From: Multiplicimicrobium sp043718225
GTDB lineage: Bacteria; Omnitrophota; Omnitrophia; Omnitrophales; Aquincolibacteriaceae
Direction: 5' to 3'
Length of the DNA stretch: 40,145 nt
NCBI GenBank assembly: GCA_043718225.1
Contig: JAYSWD010000120.1
Location: forward strand, 1 to 40,145
Made by a program: the position numbers and the translations under genes. Below are positions 30,335-37,389 of this stretch, piece by piece. The notes below the pieces were generated by a model, which saw nothing but the letters and a program-made list of their open reading frames with translations, searched no databases and was not told the origin of the DNA. Every line of letters starts with the position of its first letter. Position 1 is the stretch's first letter.

Positions 30335-30664
30335 ATGAAAAACCTAATCACAATCTTAACCTTGTTGATCTTAGCCTCACCCGCTGTTTTCGCGGAAACA
30401 TCGGCACAATGTAATGAAAATCAAGGCTGGGATTCTAAGCTTAAACAATGCGTCATGCTCGATACCGCGCAAATCAATAATGCGGGCTCCAAACAAACTC
30501 AGCGCGCAAACGCGCAATATGACACGGTCAATAATACGCCGGGCGGAATCACGGCAAACGCTTCTGTTAATGCAAACGCCGATTATAAAGACGCTTATGA
30601 GTCCACAAACGCCAATAGCGGAGTGAACTCTGTTGTAACCGGCGGCGTTAATACCACTGAATAG
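30335..30664 (+). CDS. Exported Asn/Ala-rich protein with CNxxQxWDSxLxQC motif
   Basis: A 109-residue protein with a signal peptide (NLITILTLLILASPAVFAE) and an AGGA Shine-Dalgarno. The mature N-terminus carries QCNENQGWDSKLKQC (residues 25-39), a two-cysteine loop. It is followed by a low-complexity tail rich in Asn, Ala, Ser and Val (ANASVNANADY, NANSGVNSVVTGGVN). The same motif recurs in the 256-residue protein at 32246. It recalls short C-x-G-x-x-W-D-x-C domains, but I cannot name a family. It is the first gene of a six-gene plus-strand group. Confidence 0.75.
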   Translation: MKNLITILTLLILASPAVFAETSAQCNENQGWDSKLKQCVMLDTAQINNAGSKQTQRANAQYDTVNNTPGGITANASVNANADYKDAYESTNANSGVNSVVTGGVNTTE

Positions 30665-30672
30665 AAATTCTT

Positions 30673-30846
30673 ATGAAAAAATGGCTCTTTGCTTTAGTTT
30701 TAATGACGAGTGCAGCGGCGGCATTTGCTGAAAATGAAACTCTAGCTCCCTATTCCTTAATCCAAAATTCGGGCGGAGAACACAGCGTCAATGCGAGCAT
30801 AGAGACAATGCACTCAACGCTGGCAATCAATCTTATGCATATTTAA
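30673..30846 (+). CDS. Small exported protein, probably frameshifted
   Basis: A 57-residue frame with a good signal peptide (KKWLFALVLMTSAAAAFAE) starting eight bases after the previous stop. After residue ~43 the frame turns into an unlikely METHIST-type tail and stops at 30846. The -1 frame from 30804 continues as DNALNAGNQSYAYLKIERTE and stops at 30876-30878, just before the next gene's ATG at 30880. That composition matches the neighbouring Asn/Ala/Ser-rich proteins better. So the intact gene was probably about 30673-30878 and has lost or gained a base near 30800. Confidence 0.5.
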   Translation: MKKWLFALVLMTSAAAAFAENETLAPYSLIQNSGGEHSVNASIETMHSTLAINLMHI

Positions 30847-30879
30847 AGATCGAACGGACTGAGATCATAAAGGGGTAAC

Positions 30880-31686
30880 ATGGAAAATTATACAGAAACA
30901 AGAATTCAAAATGCTGCTTTGTTGCCTGCACACTCGGGAGTGTGTTGGAATGCAATCTTCGGCGGCTGGCTTGTAGCGGCGGCGATCGCTATTTTTATGT
31001 ACACGCTCGGTTCGGCTATCGGCATTTCGGCCCTTGACCTCGGTAATGCGAACGCTCTTTCCGTAAAAGTCGCGGCAGCTTCCGTTATTTGGGTGCTTTT
31101 AACCTGGTTTGTCGCGCTTTATACAGGCGGCTTTTTTGCGGGATCTTCTATCCCCGATTACTATTGCGGCAAAAAACATGGCTTTGCTGTTTGGGCGCTT
31201 TCCTTAGTGCTGACGGTCCTATTCGGAATGGCGGGCGTCGGCGCGGCTTTTTCCGGAGCATTGGCTACAGCTCAAGCCGCGGGTGGAGCGGCCGCTGCGG
31301 CAGGCCCTCTTTTCGCGAAAGCCGCCTCTTCAGCCGCTGAAGAATATCAAAACGCCCCTGCCGGTTTTCAAGCGGATATTAAAAATGCCATCTCTGAAAT
31401 CGCAGGAACCCGCGCGGACAATACACCGGCCGAAGGAAGCGGTATAGAAATTGACGGGAAAGTTTTCGGAAAATTCGCGTCGGCTTTAATTTATGGTGAT
31501 GAAGAAGAGGCCAAAAATATTCTTGCTGTTAATACTAATTTATCGCGCGAAGAAATCGACCGGGCCGCGGAAAAAGTTGCGCAGAAGAAAGAAGAACTTA
31601 AGGCCAAAGCCAAAGAAGCGGCTGAAAAAGTTTCAACCTATACGCAAGCCATGCTTTGGTCCGCTTTTTTTATTAGCTTTCGCTAA
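30880..31686 (+). CDS. Polytopic membrane protein (PhnA-like membrane family architecture), C-terminus frameshifted
   Basis: 268 residues. The opening SGVCWNAIFGGWLVAAAIAIFMYTLGSAIG, second helix VIWVLLTWFVALYTGGFFAGSSI and third helix FAVWALSLVLTVLFGMAGVGAAF follow the layout of small rhizobial PhnA-like membrane proteins. A cytoplasmic or periplasmic domain (residues ~140-250) ends in an alanine/lysine/glutamate coiled coil. The last helix is cut: the frame stops at 31686, while the -1 frame continues as LSLIAAIAGGVAGKKACLR and ends at 31772. A one-base change between about 31675 and 31682 is likely. AAGGGG precedes the ATG. The only recognisable integral membrane protein of the operon. Confidence 0.75.
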   Translation: MENYTETRIQNAALLPAHSGVCWNAIFGGWLVAAAIAIFMYTLGSAIGISALDLGNANALSVKVAAASVIWVLLTWFVALYTGGFFAGSSIPDYYCGKKHGFAVWALSLVLTVLFGMAGVGAAFSGALATAQAAGGAAAAAGPLFAKAASSAAEEYQNAPAGFQADIKNAISEIAGTRADNTPAEGSGIEIDGKVFGKFASALIYGDEEEAKNILAVNTNLSREEIDRAAEKVAQKKEELKAKAKEAAEKVSTYTQAMLWSAFFISFR

Positions 31687-31807
31687 TAGCGGCAATTGCA
31701 GGCGGTGTCGCCGGAAAAAAAGCGTGCTTGAGAAAAAGCGAATGTCATACTTCGCCTTCCGCGGCCGTTTAAACAGCACTCATTAAACAGAACTAAAAGG
31801 AGTATTT

Positions 31808-32206
31808 ATGAAAAAATTAGCTTTATTCGCAATTCTTTTCGGAATGATGATTAATGTGGCGGTAGCTCAAGATTCAATGAGCACGACAAATAGCTCAACA
31901 GTTTCGGGATCGGTATCCGGCTCTGGCACTGGGGTTTCGGCCAATACAAGCACAAGCTCAGATTCCGGCCTGAATACATCTGTGGACGGGCACAACAATT
32001 CAAACACAAACTCGAATTCAAGCCTAGGTGCACGCTCAAGCGTGAATTCAAATTCGGGTATAAACACCAGTTCAAACTCAAATTCGGACAGGTATTCCGC
32101 GAACGCGCGTACTCGGACCGGTTCGAACCGCCGCTGGTATAATCCGATTTCCTGGTTTCGCAGTGGAAACACTTCCATGAACACTTCGGCGAGCTCTTCT
32201 TATTAA
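31808..32206 (+). CDS. Exported Ser/Asn-rich low-complexity protein
   Basis: A 132-residue protein with a signal peptide (LALFAILFGMMINVAVAQ) and a strong AAAAGGAG Shine-Dalgarno. The mature part is almost only Ser, Asn, Thr, Gly and Asp (VSGSVSGSGTGVSANTST, NSNSGINTSSNSNSD). It ends with a more ordered, basic RRWYNPISWFRSGN segment that could bind a surface or membrane. There are no cysteines. It has no recognised family. It could be a surface filler, adhesin or matrix component. Confidence 0.72.
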   Translation: MKKLALFAILFGMMINVAVAQDSMSTTNSSTVSGSVSGSGTGVSANTSTSSDSGLNTSVDGHNNSNTNSNSSLGARSSVNSNSGINTSSNSNSDRYSANARTRTGSNRRWYNPISWFRSGNTSMNTSASSSY

Positions 32207-32245
32207 TATTGAGAGCTGTGACGCCAAAAAGTAAAGGAGTATGTT

Positions 32246-33016
32246 ATGAAAAAGAATCACCCTGATCTTTCAATCGACTTGCTCATTTTAAGTATGGCGG
32301 CATTCTTTTTCTTAGCGGCTGCGCCTTATGTCAATGCCCACCAATGCAATCCGGGTCAAAAATGGGATTCATCTCTGAGCCAATGTATTACGCCAAACTC
32401 CGCGGTGTTAGTGTCAGGCGCCGGGACCCGCAGCACCATTGATCAATCCGGCGGAGTGACTACTACAGGGTCCTCCGTACTTCGCAGTGATGAGTCGAAT
32501 GCAAGCGCCAATCTTAACGGTGCTTTTTCAAGCGGTACTAATTCAGCGGGCGTTACGTCCGGATTAAATACTCCGTTTAGAACTATCACCGGCGCAAACC
32601 CGAACGAAGCCACGCTCGCAGGCGGCGCGAATGCTGCCAATCCGTTTGCAACCGGCAGTCAATTAAACACCAACGCATTACGGCGAACCCCCGGATATCA
32701 CACTACGGACGCCAATGCTCGGACGAATGTTAACGGAACTTTCAGCAGCGGCACTACTATTGACGATGCCCCGGTGTCCCAAATAAATCAGATTACTACT
32801 TTGCCGACGAACGCGGTATCCAGAAGCTTCGGAGGAGTTGGTGAACCGGGCACATCCGCCGGCAGCCCCTCTTCATCAGGAAGCGTCTCTGCCGGAAGCG
32901 GCACTCTTTCCGGAGGTACAGGCGTCAGCGCTTCGGGCTCGAGCAGCTCGGGATCAGGCGCTTCAGCAGGTTCTTCAGGGAGTGCCGGAGCTGGCACTCC
33001 AGGCGGAGGAGTTTGA
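32246..33016 (+). CDS. Exported Gly/Ser/Asn-rich protein with CNxxQxWDSxLxQC motif and internal repeats
   Basis: 256 residues with a hydrophobic signal (LLILSMAAFFFLAAAPYVNA) and AAAGGAG Shine-Dalgarno. Directly after the signal comes QCNPGQKWDSSLSQC (33-47), matching the protein at 30335. Two related units follow, SNASANLNGAFSSGTNSAG and NARTNVNGTFSSGTTIDD, about 70 residues apart. The C-terminal ~60 residues are a glycine/serine tract. The build (Cys loop, repeats, flexible Gly/Ser tail) suggests a cell-surface or matrix protein. The enzyme role is absent as far as I can see. Its stop is directly followed by the ATG of the next gene. Confidence 0.76.
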   Translation: MKKNHPDLSIDLLILSMAAFFFLAAAPYVNAHQCNPGQKWDSSLSQCITPNSAVLVSGAGTRSTIDQSGGVTTTGSSVLRSDESNASANLNGAFSSGTNSAGVTSGLNTPFRTITGANPNEATLAGGANAANPFATGSQLNTNALRRTPGYHTTDANARTNVNGTFSSGTTIDDAPVSQINQITTLPTNAVSRSFGGVGEPGTSAGSPSSSGSVSAGSGTLSGGTGVSASGSSSSGSGASAGSSGSAGAGTPGGGV

Positions 33017-33151
33017 ATGATTAGAAAAGTAAGCGGCGGATACAAAGTTTTCAGCGAAAAAGGTAAAGCGTTAAGCCGGGCTTATAAAAGCAAAGCGGAC
33101 GCGCAAAAGCGGCTCGGGCAAATCGAGTATTTCAAACACAAAAAATCTTAG
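33017..33151 (+). CDS. 44-residue basic protein
   Basis: The ATG follows the preceding stop directly (TGAATG), a coupled start. The product begins MIRKVSGGYKVFSEKGKALS, then RAYKSKADAQKRLGQIEYFKHKKS. The pattern Y-K-V-x-S-x-x-G-K-x-L-x-x-x-Y-x-T/S-x-x-x-A-x-x-R-L-x-Q-x-E-Y-F-K is shared by small proteins seen in many bacteria and phages. No function is known to me. It has no signal peptide, unlike the rest of the operon. Confidence 0.7.
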   Translation: MIRKVSGGYKVFSEKGKALSRAYKSKADAQKRLGQIEYFKHKKS

Positions 33152-33165
33152 CGGCTTGCGGCATT

Positions 33166-34233
33166 TTACAGCCACGACCGCAAGGTTAGCTTAGATGCTT
33201 GCATATCAATCACAAAACGGTATTTGACGTCGCTTTTAATCACCCGCTTATATGCTTCATTCACTTTCTGAGCCGGTATCAATTCAATGTCGCTTGTAAT
33301 GCTATGTTGACCGCAAAAATTAAGCATTTCCTGCGTTTCTTTAATTCCGCCGATCAAAGAGCCCGCCAAACTTCTGCGCCCACCGATCAGTGAAAACGCG
33401 CCGACCGGAATATCTTTTTCGGGTACGCCGACCAAAACCATTGTTCCGTCAATTTTCAAAAGTTCAATATACTGATTCCAGTCAATTTCGGCGGAAACCG
33501 TATTAATGATCAAATCAAAATATTTTTTGAGCTTGATAAATGTTTTCGGGTCCGATGTCGCATAAAAATGGTCCGCTCCTAAACGTATTCCATCCGCTTT
33601 TTTTTTCAGTGACTGGCTTAGGACTGTCACTTCCGCTCCTAGCGCATGCGCGATTTTAACGCCCATATGCCCCAATCCGCCCAATCCAATGATCGCGACT
33701 TTTTTCCCCGGGCCCGCTTTCCAATGTTTCAACGGCGAATAAAGCGTTATCCCGGCGCAAAGTAAAGGCGCGGCCGCATCAAGCGGAAGCTGCTTCGGTA
33801 TGCGTAAAACAAATTTTTCATCCGTGACAATGGCACTCGAATAACCTCCCTGCGTCGGAGTTTTTTTATTTTGTTCAGTGCTGTTGTAAGTGAAGCTCGG
33901 CCCCTTTTCACAAAACTGCTGAAGTTCATTTTGGCAAGGTGCGCAAGTCCGGCAGGAATCGACCATACATCCGACGCCAACGTTGTCACCCGCTTTAAAT
34001 TTTTTGACTTTCTTTCCCACGCTATGAACTATGCCTGTAATTTCATGCCCCGGCACCATCGGAAATTTCGCGCCGCCCCACTCATCACGCACCTGGTGAA
34101 TATCGGAATGGCAAATTCCGCAATAGTGAATATCAATGAGCACATCATGATCACCGGGATTGCGGCGCTGAAAAGAGTAAGGTGTCAGCGGTGCTTTGGC
34201 TGTCAGCGCGGCATAACCTTTTACGGATATCAT
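33166..34233 (-). CDS. NAD(P)-dependent zinc alcohol dehydrogenase (cinnamyl alcohol dehydrogenase type)
   Basis: A 355-residue medium-chain dehydrogenase. The catalytic zinc ligands are Cys41 (CGICHSD) and His63 (PGHEITG), with the LLCAGITLY cysteine later. The structural zinc ligands are Cys94, 97, 100 and 108. The cofactor loop reads GLGGLGHMGVKIAHALGAEVTVLSQS; the serine after the last strand suggests NADPH. YahK/AdhC-type length and motifs. It probably reduces aldehydes. It follows the lipoprotein gene by 12 bases and ends the SET-DUF4442-lipoprotein group. Confidence 0.94.
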   Translation of the reverse strand: MISVKGYAALTAKAPLTPYSFQRRNPGDHDVLIDIHYCGICHSDIHQVRDEWGGAKFPMVPGHEITGIVHSVGKKVKKFKAGDNVGVGCMVDSCRTCAPCQNELQQFCEKGPSFTYNSTEQNKKTPTQGGYSSAIVTDEKFVLRIPKQLPLDAAAPLLCAGITLYSPLKHWKAGPGKKVAIIGLGGLGHMGVKIAHALGAEVTVLSQSLKKKADGIRLGADHFYATSDPKTFIKLKKYFDLIINTVSAEIDWNQYIELLKIDGTMVLVGVPEKDIPVGAFSLIGGRRSLAGSLIGGIKETQEMLNFCGQHSITSDIELIPAQKVNEAYKRVIKSDVKYRFVIDMQASKLTLRSWL

Positions 34234-34245
34234 CTCAACCTCAAT

Positions 34246-34911
34246 TTATTGCGGGTTACTTAATTTCTGAAGCGATTCAGCCAGTTGCAGATAAAGACCT
34301 TTGCGATAACGATTGTACTCGCCCCAGGTTTGCTTGCCTTCAATCAAATCTAAAATATTTCTATCGTTAAAAACCCGCCAAGACTCGAGCATTTGCGCCG
34401 CCCGCTCACCTGACTCGCCGCCATGCTCTCGATATGCCGCCACAGCCCGACCTTGCGACCTTTCCATTTGATCACGCAATTTGATGACAGTGCTTTTCTC
34501 AGCTTCCGTAATCATAAGCGCATCATTGATTTGCATAGCCGTAATATCCTTGGGATCACAAGCTGTTTTTGAAAAGAAAAGGCGAAACTCGTCACTTACG
34601 CAACGCTGCTCTTTTTCACGAGCCAACGCGTCAAAAGCCGGCTGCATGGGATTGGGCGCCGGAATGATTTGCGGCTTAATTTCTTTTTCATTTTGAACGC
34701 TCCAGCCGTTCTGCTCCATGCATTTCCCGAAAACACCTTGATCAATCCCGCTACTTTCAGATTGCGCCTGAGCGGCACAAACAGACTTCTCACGGGCAAA
34801 CTCACTTTCACCGGCCCCCGCCTTCACCCAAACATTACGACCAGCCGTAGCGCATCCCAAAAGCAGACAAACCATCAAAACAAAAAAAGAAGATTGTTTA
34901 GAAGCAACCAC
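34246..34911 (-). CDS. Lipoprotein of unknown family with repeat-disturbed 5' end
   Basis: I prefer the GTG at 34911, which has AAAGGA four bases upstream and gives the signal VASKQSSFFVLMVCLLLGC. The ATG at 34935 lies in the edge of a dispersed repeat and has no Shine-Dalgarno. The open frame reaches back to 35136 only because the repeat happens to be open. The mature ~200 residues include EFAREKSVCAAQAQSESS, CMEQNGWSVQNEK (a common lipoprotein pattern), and a helical C-terminal half with no family known to me. It precedes the alcohol dehydrogenase. Confidence 0.75.
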   Translation of the reverse strand: MVASKQSSFFVLMVCLLLGCATAGRNVWVKAGAGESEFAREKSVCAAQAQSESSGIDQGVFGKCMEQNGWSVQNEKEIKPQIIPAPNPMQPAFDALAREKEQRCVSDEFRLFFSKTACDPKDITAMQINDALMITEAEKSTVIKLRDQMERSQGRAVAAYREHGGESGERAAQMLESWRVFNDRNILDLIEGKQTWGEYNRYRKGLYLQLAESLQKLSNPQ

Positions 34912-34930
34912 GAAGTCCTTTATTGGCAAT

Positions 34931-35013
34931 GTCATTGCGAGCCGCAGGCGAAGCAATCTTGGTTTTTCAGCTGGAGATCGCCACGTCGCCCCTGCTGGGC
35001 TTCTCGCGATGAC
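34931..35013. repeat. Dispersed inverted repeat (GTCATTGCGAG family)
   Basis: An 83-base element bounded by GTCATTGCGAG (34931-34941) and CTCGCGATGAC (35003-35013), reverse complements with one mismatch. It contains GAAGCAATCTTGG and GGAGATCGCCACGTCG, which pair in the usual way for this family. It is the same family as the outer element at 11477-11636. It sits between the DUF4442 gene and the lipoprotein gene and ends 20 bases before the GTG start. Confidence 0.8.
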
Positions 35014-35050
35014 GGTACTAGGGGAGTTACGACTGCTTATGAGACCGCTT

Positions 35051-35530
35051 CTAATCATTGAATTGTTTTTTCTCATGATCGCGGCGGCGAATATAAACGG
35101 TTTTGTCGACTTCCGCGCAAACAACACCTTGATCATTTTTTAATTCAACATGATAAAGCCTATCAGCCGAATGACACTTTTCAAGAATGGTGCGAATCGC
35201 ATCAACTTCATTTTCATCAATTGCAAAGCGGGCATACAGGTTGGTTTTGCCGGGTTTCTTGAATCGGATCGTCGCGGCCTTATCCCAGACAATATATTCC
35301 GGCCCCAAATTCTTAATCAAAATCATCATGTAAATCGGGTCAACTGACGCGTACATGCTGCCGCCAAACATTGCCCCGACATAATTGCGCGTCCGGCCTG
35401 TCAGCCGTAATTCCATTCTCATTTCGAGAAAGTCGGAAGAAATATAAGTTAACCGCGCACCGCTAGCGCGGTAAGCCGGAAAAAAATTAAATTTCCAGCG
35501 TGCTACCCTCGATTTAAAAGATTCAGGCAT
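35051..35530 (-). CDS. DUF4442 hotdog-fold (thioesterase-like) protein
   Basis: A 159-residue single-domain protein. The sequence RTRNYVGAMFGGSMYASVDPIYMMILI has the hotdog central helix pattern N-x-x-G-x-x-F-G-G-x-M/L-x-x-x-x-D-P. The C-terminal strands AATIRFKKPGKTNLYARFAID and GVVCAEVDKTVYIRRR complete it. DUF4442 is related to PaaI thioesterases, but the acidic catalytic residue of those enzymes is replaced here by the D-P pair. The substrate is unknown. Its first eight bases overlap the SET gene. Confidence 0.87.
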   Translation of the reverse strand: MPESFKSRVARWKFNFFPAYRASGARLTYISSDFLEMRMELRLTGRTRNYVGAMFGGSMYASVDPIYMMILIKNLGPEYIVWDKAATIRFKKPGKTNLYARFAIDENEVDAIRTILEKCHSADRLYHVELKNDQGVVCAEVDKTVYIRRRDHEKKQFND

Positions 35531-35981
35531 TCAGAGCCTTAGTCTTCAAAACTTTCTTTTTCAGCCTTTCCAGGGCCGGCCAGTAATAGCGGTCTAAAAT
35601 ATAACCCGCGCATTTTCTCGCTCCGCAAACGCAGGGATAGTCTTCTGACTCTTTAAGCGAGTAGCTATAGCTATAAACAAGTTCTTCGCCCCTTTTAATA
35701 TCGCGAACCGCGTTAATCCAAATATGCCCGCGCACAATTTTCACTTCACAGTTTGGATTACAGGAATGATTGATATAACGCGCGGTATTTTTGCCGTCGA
35801 TAAAAATTCGGGGGGTAAGCTGAAAAAGATAGTCGGATTTGCTGTTATCGGCCTGCGCCGCGGTCAACTTTCTCCCGGTATATTCAATGACCCGCATGCC
35901 TTTTTGAATGGCTTGCGCGGCAAAAACACCGCGGTGATGAATGGCTGAAATACGAACTTCTAAATGAGGATATTTTTTCAT
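35523..35981 (-). CDS. SET-domain protein-lysine methyltransferase-like protein
   Basis: A 152-residue minimal SET domain with post-SET motif. GRGVFA-like HHRGVFAAQAIQKGMRVIEYTG (15-36) opens the domain. YINHSCNPNCE (69-79) holds the SAM-binding N-H-S-C pseudoknot. GEELVYSYSYS (98-108) has the catalytic tyrosine region. CVCGARKC (117-124) supplies the post-SET cysteines that bind zinc with the N-H-S-C cysteine. All key residues are present, so activity is likely. The target in a bacterium is unknown. SET proteins are mainly eukaryotic but known in Chlamydiae and other bacteria. Confidence 0.9.
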   Translation of the reverse strand: MKKYPHLEVRISAIHHRGVFAAQAIQKGMRVIEYTGRKLTAAQADNSKSDYLFQLTPRIFIDGKNTARYINHSCNPNCEVKIVRGHIWINAVRDIKRGEELVYSYSYSLKESEDYPCVCGARKCAGYILDRYYWPALERLKKKVLKTKALNA

Positions 35982-36009
35982 GGTTTTTTCGGGCGGTCTA
36001 TTTCCGGTT

Positions 36010-36777
36010 TTATGAAACTTCCGCGACTTCCGTCACGCTGAAAAAAACCTCGCCGGTACCCTCGATAAAAACCCAATAGCCTTCGCTGTTTTTCTTGACC
36101 AAAACCCCTTGGAAATTGCGCCCGCTTTTCAGTTTCAACTTGACCGCCTGCCCTGCAGGCGCGGTTTGCGTGTTCACCGGTTTTGGCAGTCCTATGGATT
36201 TCTTAATCGTTTGAGTTTGCTGCTTAAGTTTCGCAATCGTCGGCATAGATCCCTTATTAATCAGAAGAAAATACGCGACGGCGGCCAGGGCCAATAGAAC
36301 GATTAGAAGAAAAATGACTCTGAACGGAAAATTTCTTTTGGGTTTATCCGCGATTGTTTGTTCCGGAAGCACGAGCGGAGTTTCCCCGGCGGCTAATTTT
36401 TTCTGCTCATGCCAGGCAAACGCGCCGCGAACACCGTTCACAAAAGCGAGCCCAAAAATAAGAATCGCCACGACATGGCTGGCCTGGAAGCCCATCGTTT
36501 TGATCATAAAAATGCGTTCGCCGATATAAAGCAAAAGCCCAGCCAGCGCCGCAATCCGGGAATGAAAACAGAGACCGATGCCGATTAAAATAAAAAGGCC
36601 GACATCCACAAAAGCCCAGATACCGATCCCTGGGAACATATTAATTTTGCCGCTGGCTTGCAGCCATGCCACTATACCCGTAACAATCGCGATAAAAAAA
36701 GCGATTCCCGCCGCGCCCGCGCAAGCTTTATGCGCGCTTTTGGAATCATCCACATCCGGCCAAAAAACATTCATCAA
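36010..36777 (-). CDS. Membrane protein with C-terminal beta-rich soluble domain
   Basis: 255 residues. About four membrane helices lie in residues 20-125 (AGIAFFIAIVTGIVAW, GIWAFVDVGLFILIGIGLCF, IAALAGLLLYIG, VVAILIFGLAFVNGVRGAFAW). A linker and a fifth helix (VIFLLIVLLALAAVAYFLL) follow, then a ~60-residue C-terminal domain with the strands VKLKLKSGRNFQGVLVKKNSEGYWVFIEGTGEVFFSVTEV, a small SH3/Sm-like barrel pattern. GGGAGG Shine-Dalgarno. I do not recognise the full-length family. It is monocistronic as far as visible. Confidence 0.75.
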   Translation of the reverse strand: MMNVFWPDVDDSKSAHKACAGAAGIAFFIAIVTGIVAWLQASGKINMFPGIGIWAFVDVGLFILIGIGLCFHSRIAALAGLLLYIGERIFMIKTMGFQASHVVAILIFGLAFVNGVRGAFAWHEQKKLAAGETPLVLPEQTIADKPKRNFPFRVIFLLIVLLALAAVAYFLLINKGSMPTIAKLKQQTQTIKKSIGLPKPVNTQTAPAGQAVKLKLKSGRNFQGVLVKKNSEGYWVFIEGTGEVFFSVTEVAEVS

Positions 36778-36950
36778 AACCTCCCTATCTGAATCAGAGT
36801 CAAAATCATAAGAGACAAGATACCAGGAATTTTAGTTTAGTTATATATTCACGTTATAGGTCAAAACGATTTTATTTTAACGCGGGTAATTCTCAGGGGC
36901 GGACACACCATAATCACTGAGATTCGAAAGCTTCCATCTTGAGCGGATAA

Positions 36951-37325
36951 TTAGCCGTGGCGACGCATGAGATCAATCAAATCAATTACCTTAAAGGGCT
37001 TGATCACAAAATCACGCACATAACGGGAAGCCTGCGCCTTGAAAATATTATCCGAATCGCCATAACCTGAAATCATGACCACCGGAGTCTTGTTGATCTC
37101 GGGGTCCGCGCTAAGTTTCTCAAGAAATTGAAAACCGTTCATGCTCGGCATACTGACATCAAGAAAAATCATGTCGGGCTTGAATGTCTGCGCGAGTGCA
37201 AACCCCGAAGCTCCGTCGGTTGCCGTGCAAACGTCATAACCTTCCGCCTCAAAACTCTCCCGGACCGCCTCGAGAATTTCGGCCTCATCATCGATCGCTA
37301 AAACTTTTTTTCGCGGCTTTTCCAT
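36951..37325 (-). CDS. Single-domain response regulator (CheY-like receiver)
   Basis: Started at the ATG at 37325 (124 residues); an upstream TTG adds four residues. The receiver residues are all present: Asp12-Asp13 (LAIDDE), phospho-acceptor Asp56 (IFLDVSMP), Ser86 (VVMISGYGD) and Lys109 (FVIKPF). There is no output domain, so it must act by protein contact or as a phosphorelay intermediate. It lies 65 bases after the RND exporter gene and is probably co-transcribed with it. No histidine kinase is in the window. Confidence 0.92.
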   Translation of the reverse strand: MEKPRKKVLAIDDEAEILEAVRESFEAEGYDVCTATDGASGFALAQTFKPDMIFLDVSMPSMNGFQFLEKLSADPEINKTPVVMISGYGDSDNIFKAQASRYVRDFVIKPFKVIDLIDLMRRHG

Positions 37326-37389
37326 TTCCACCCGCAATATTAAGCTATCCTTTAAACCACTCTAAGCTTCGGCGTTTACACAGCAAAGC

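Noticed and set aside
31665..31676. T7 run as a programmed -1 frameshift site
   Set aside because: The heptamer T-TTT-TTT is a possible slippery site, but a -1 shift there meets TAG at 31674-31676 at once. The needed shift lies after it.
31493..31786. 97-residue plus-strand frame overlapping the membrane protein end
   Set aside because: It is a third frame, different from the one that restores the last helix. It has no Shine-Dalgarno and a basic, repetitive composition.
31867..32184. 105-residue minus-strand open frame rich in Glu, Phe and Val
   Set aside because: It is the mirror of the Ser/Asn-rich low-complexity gene, which has a signal peptide and Shine-Dalgarno.
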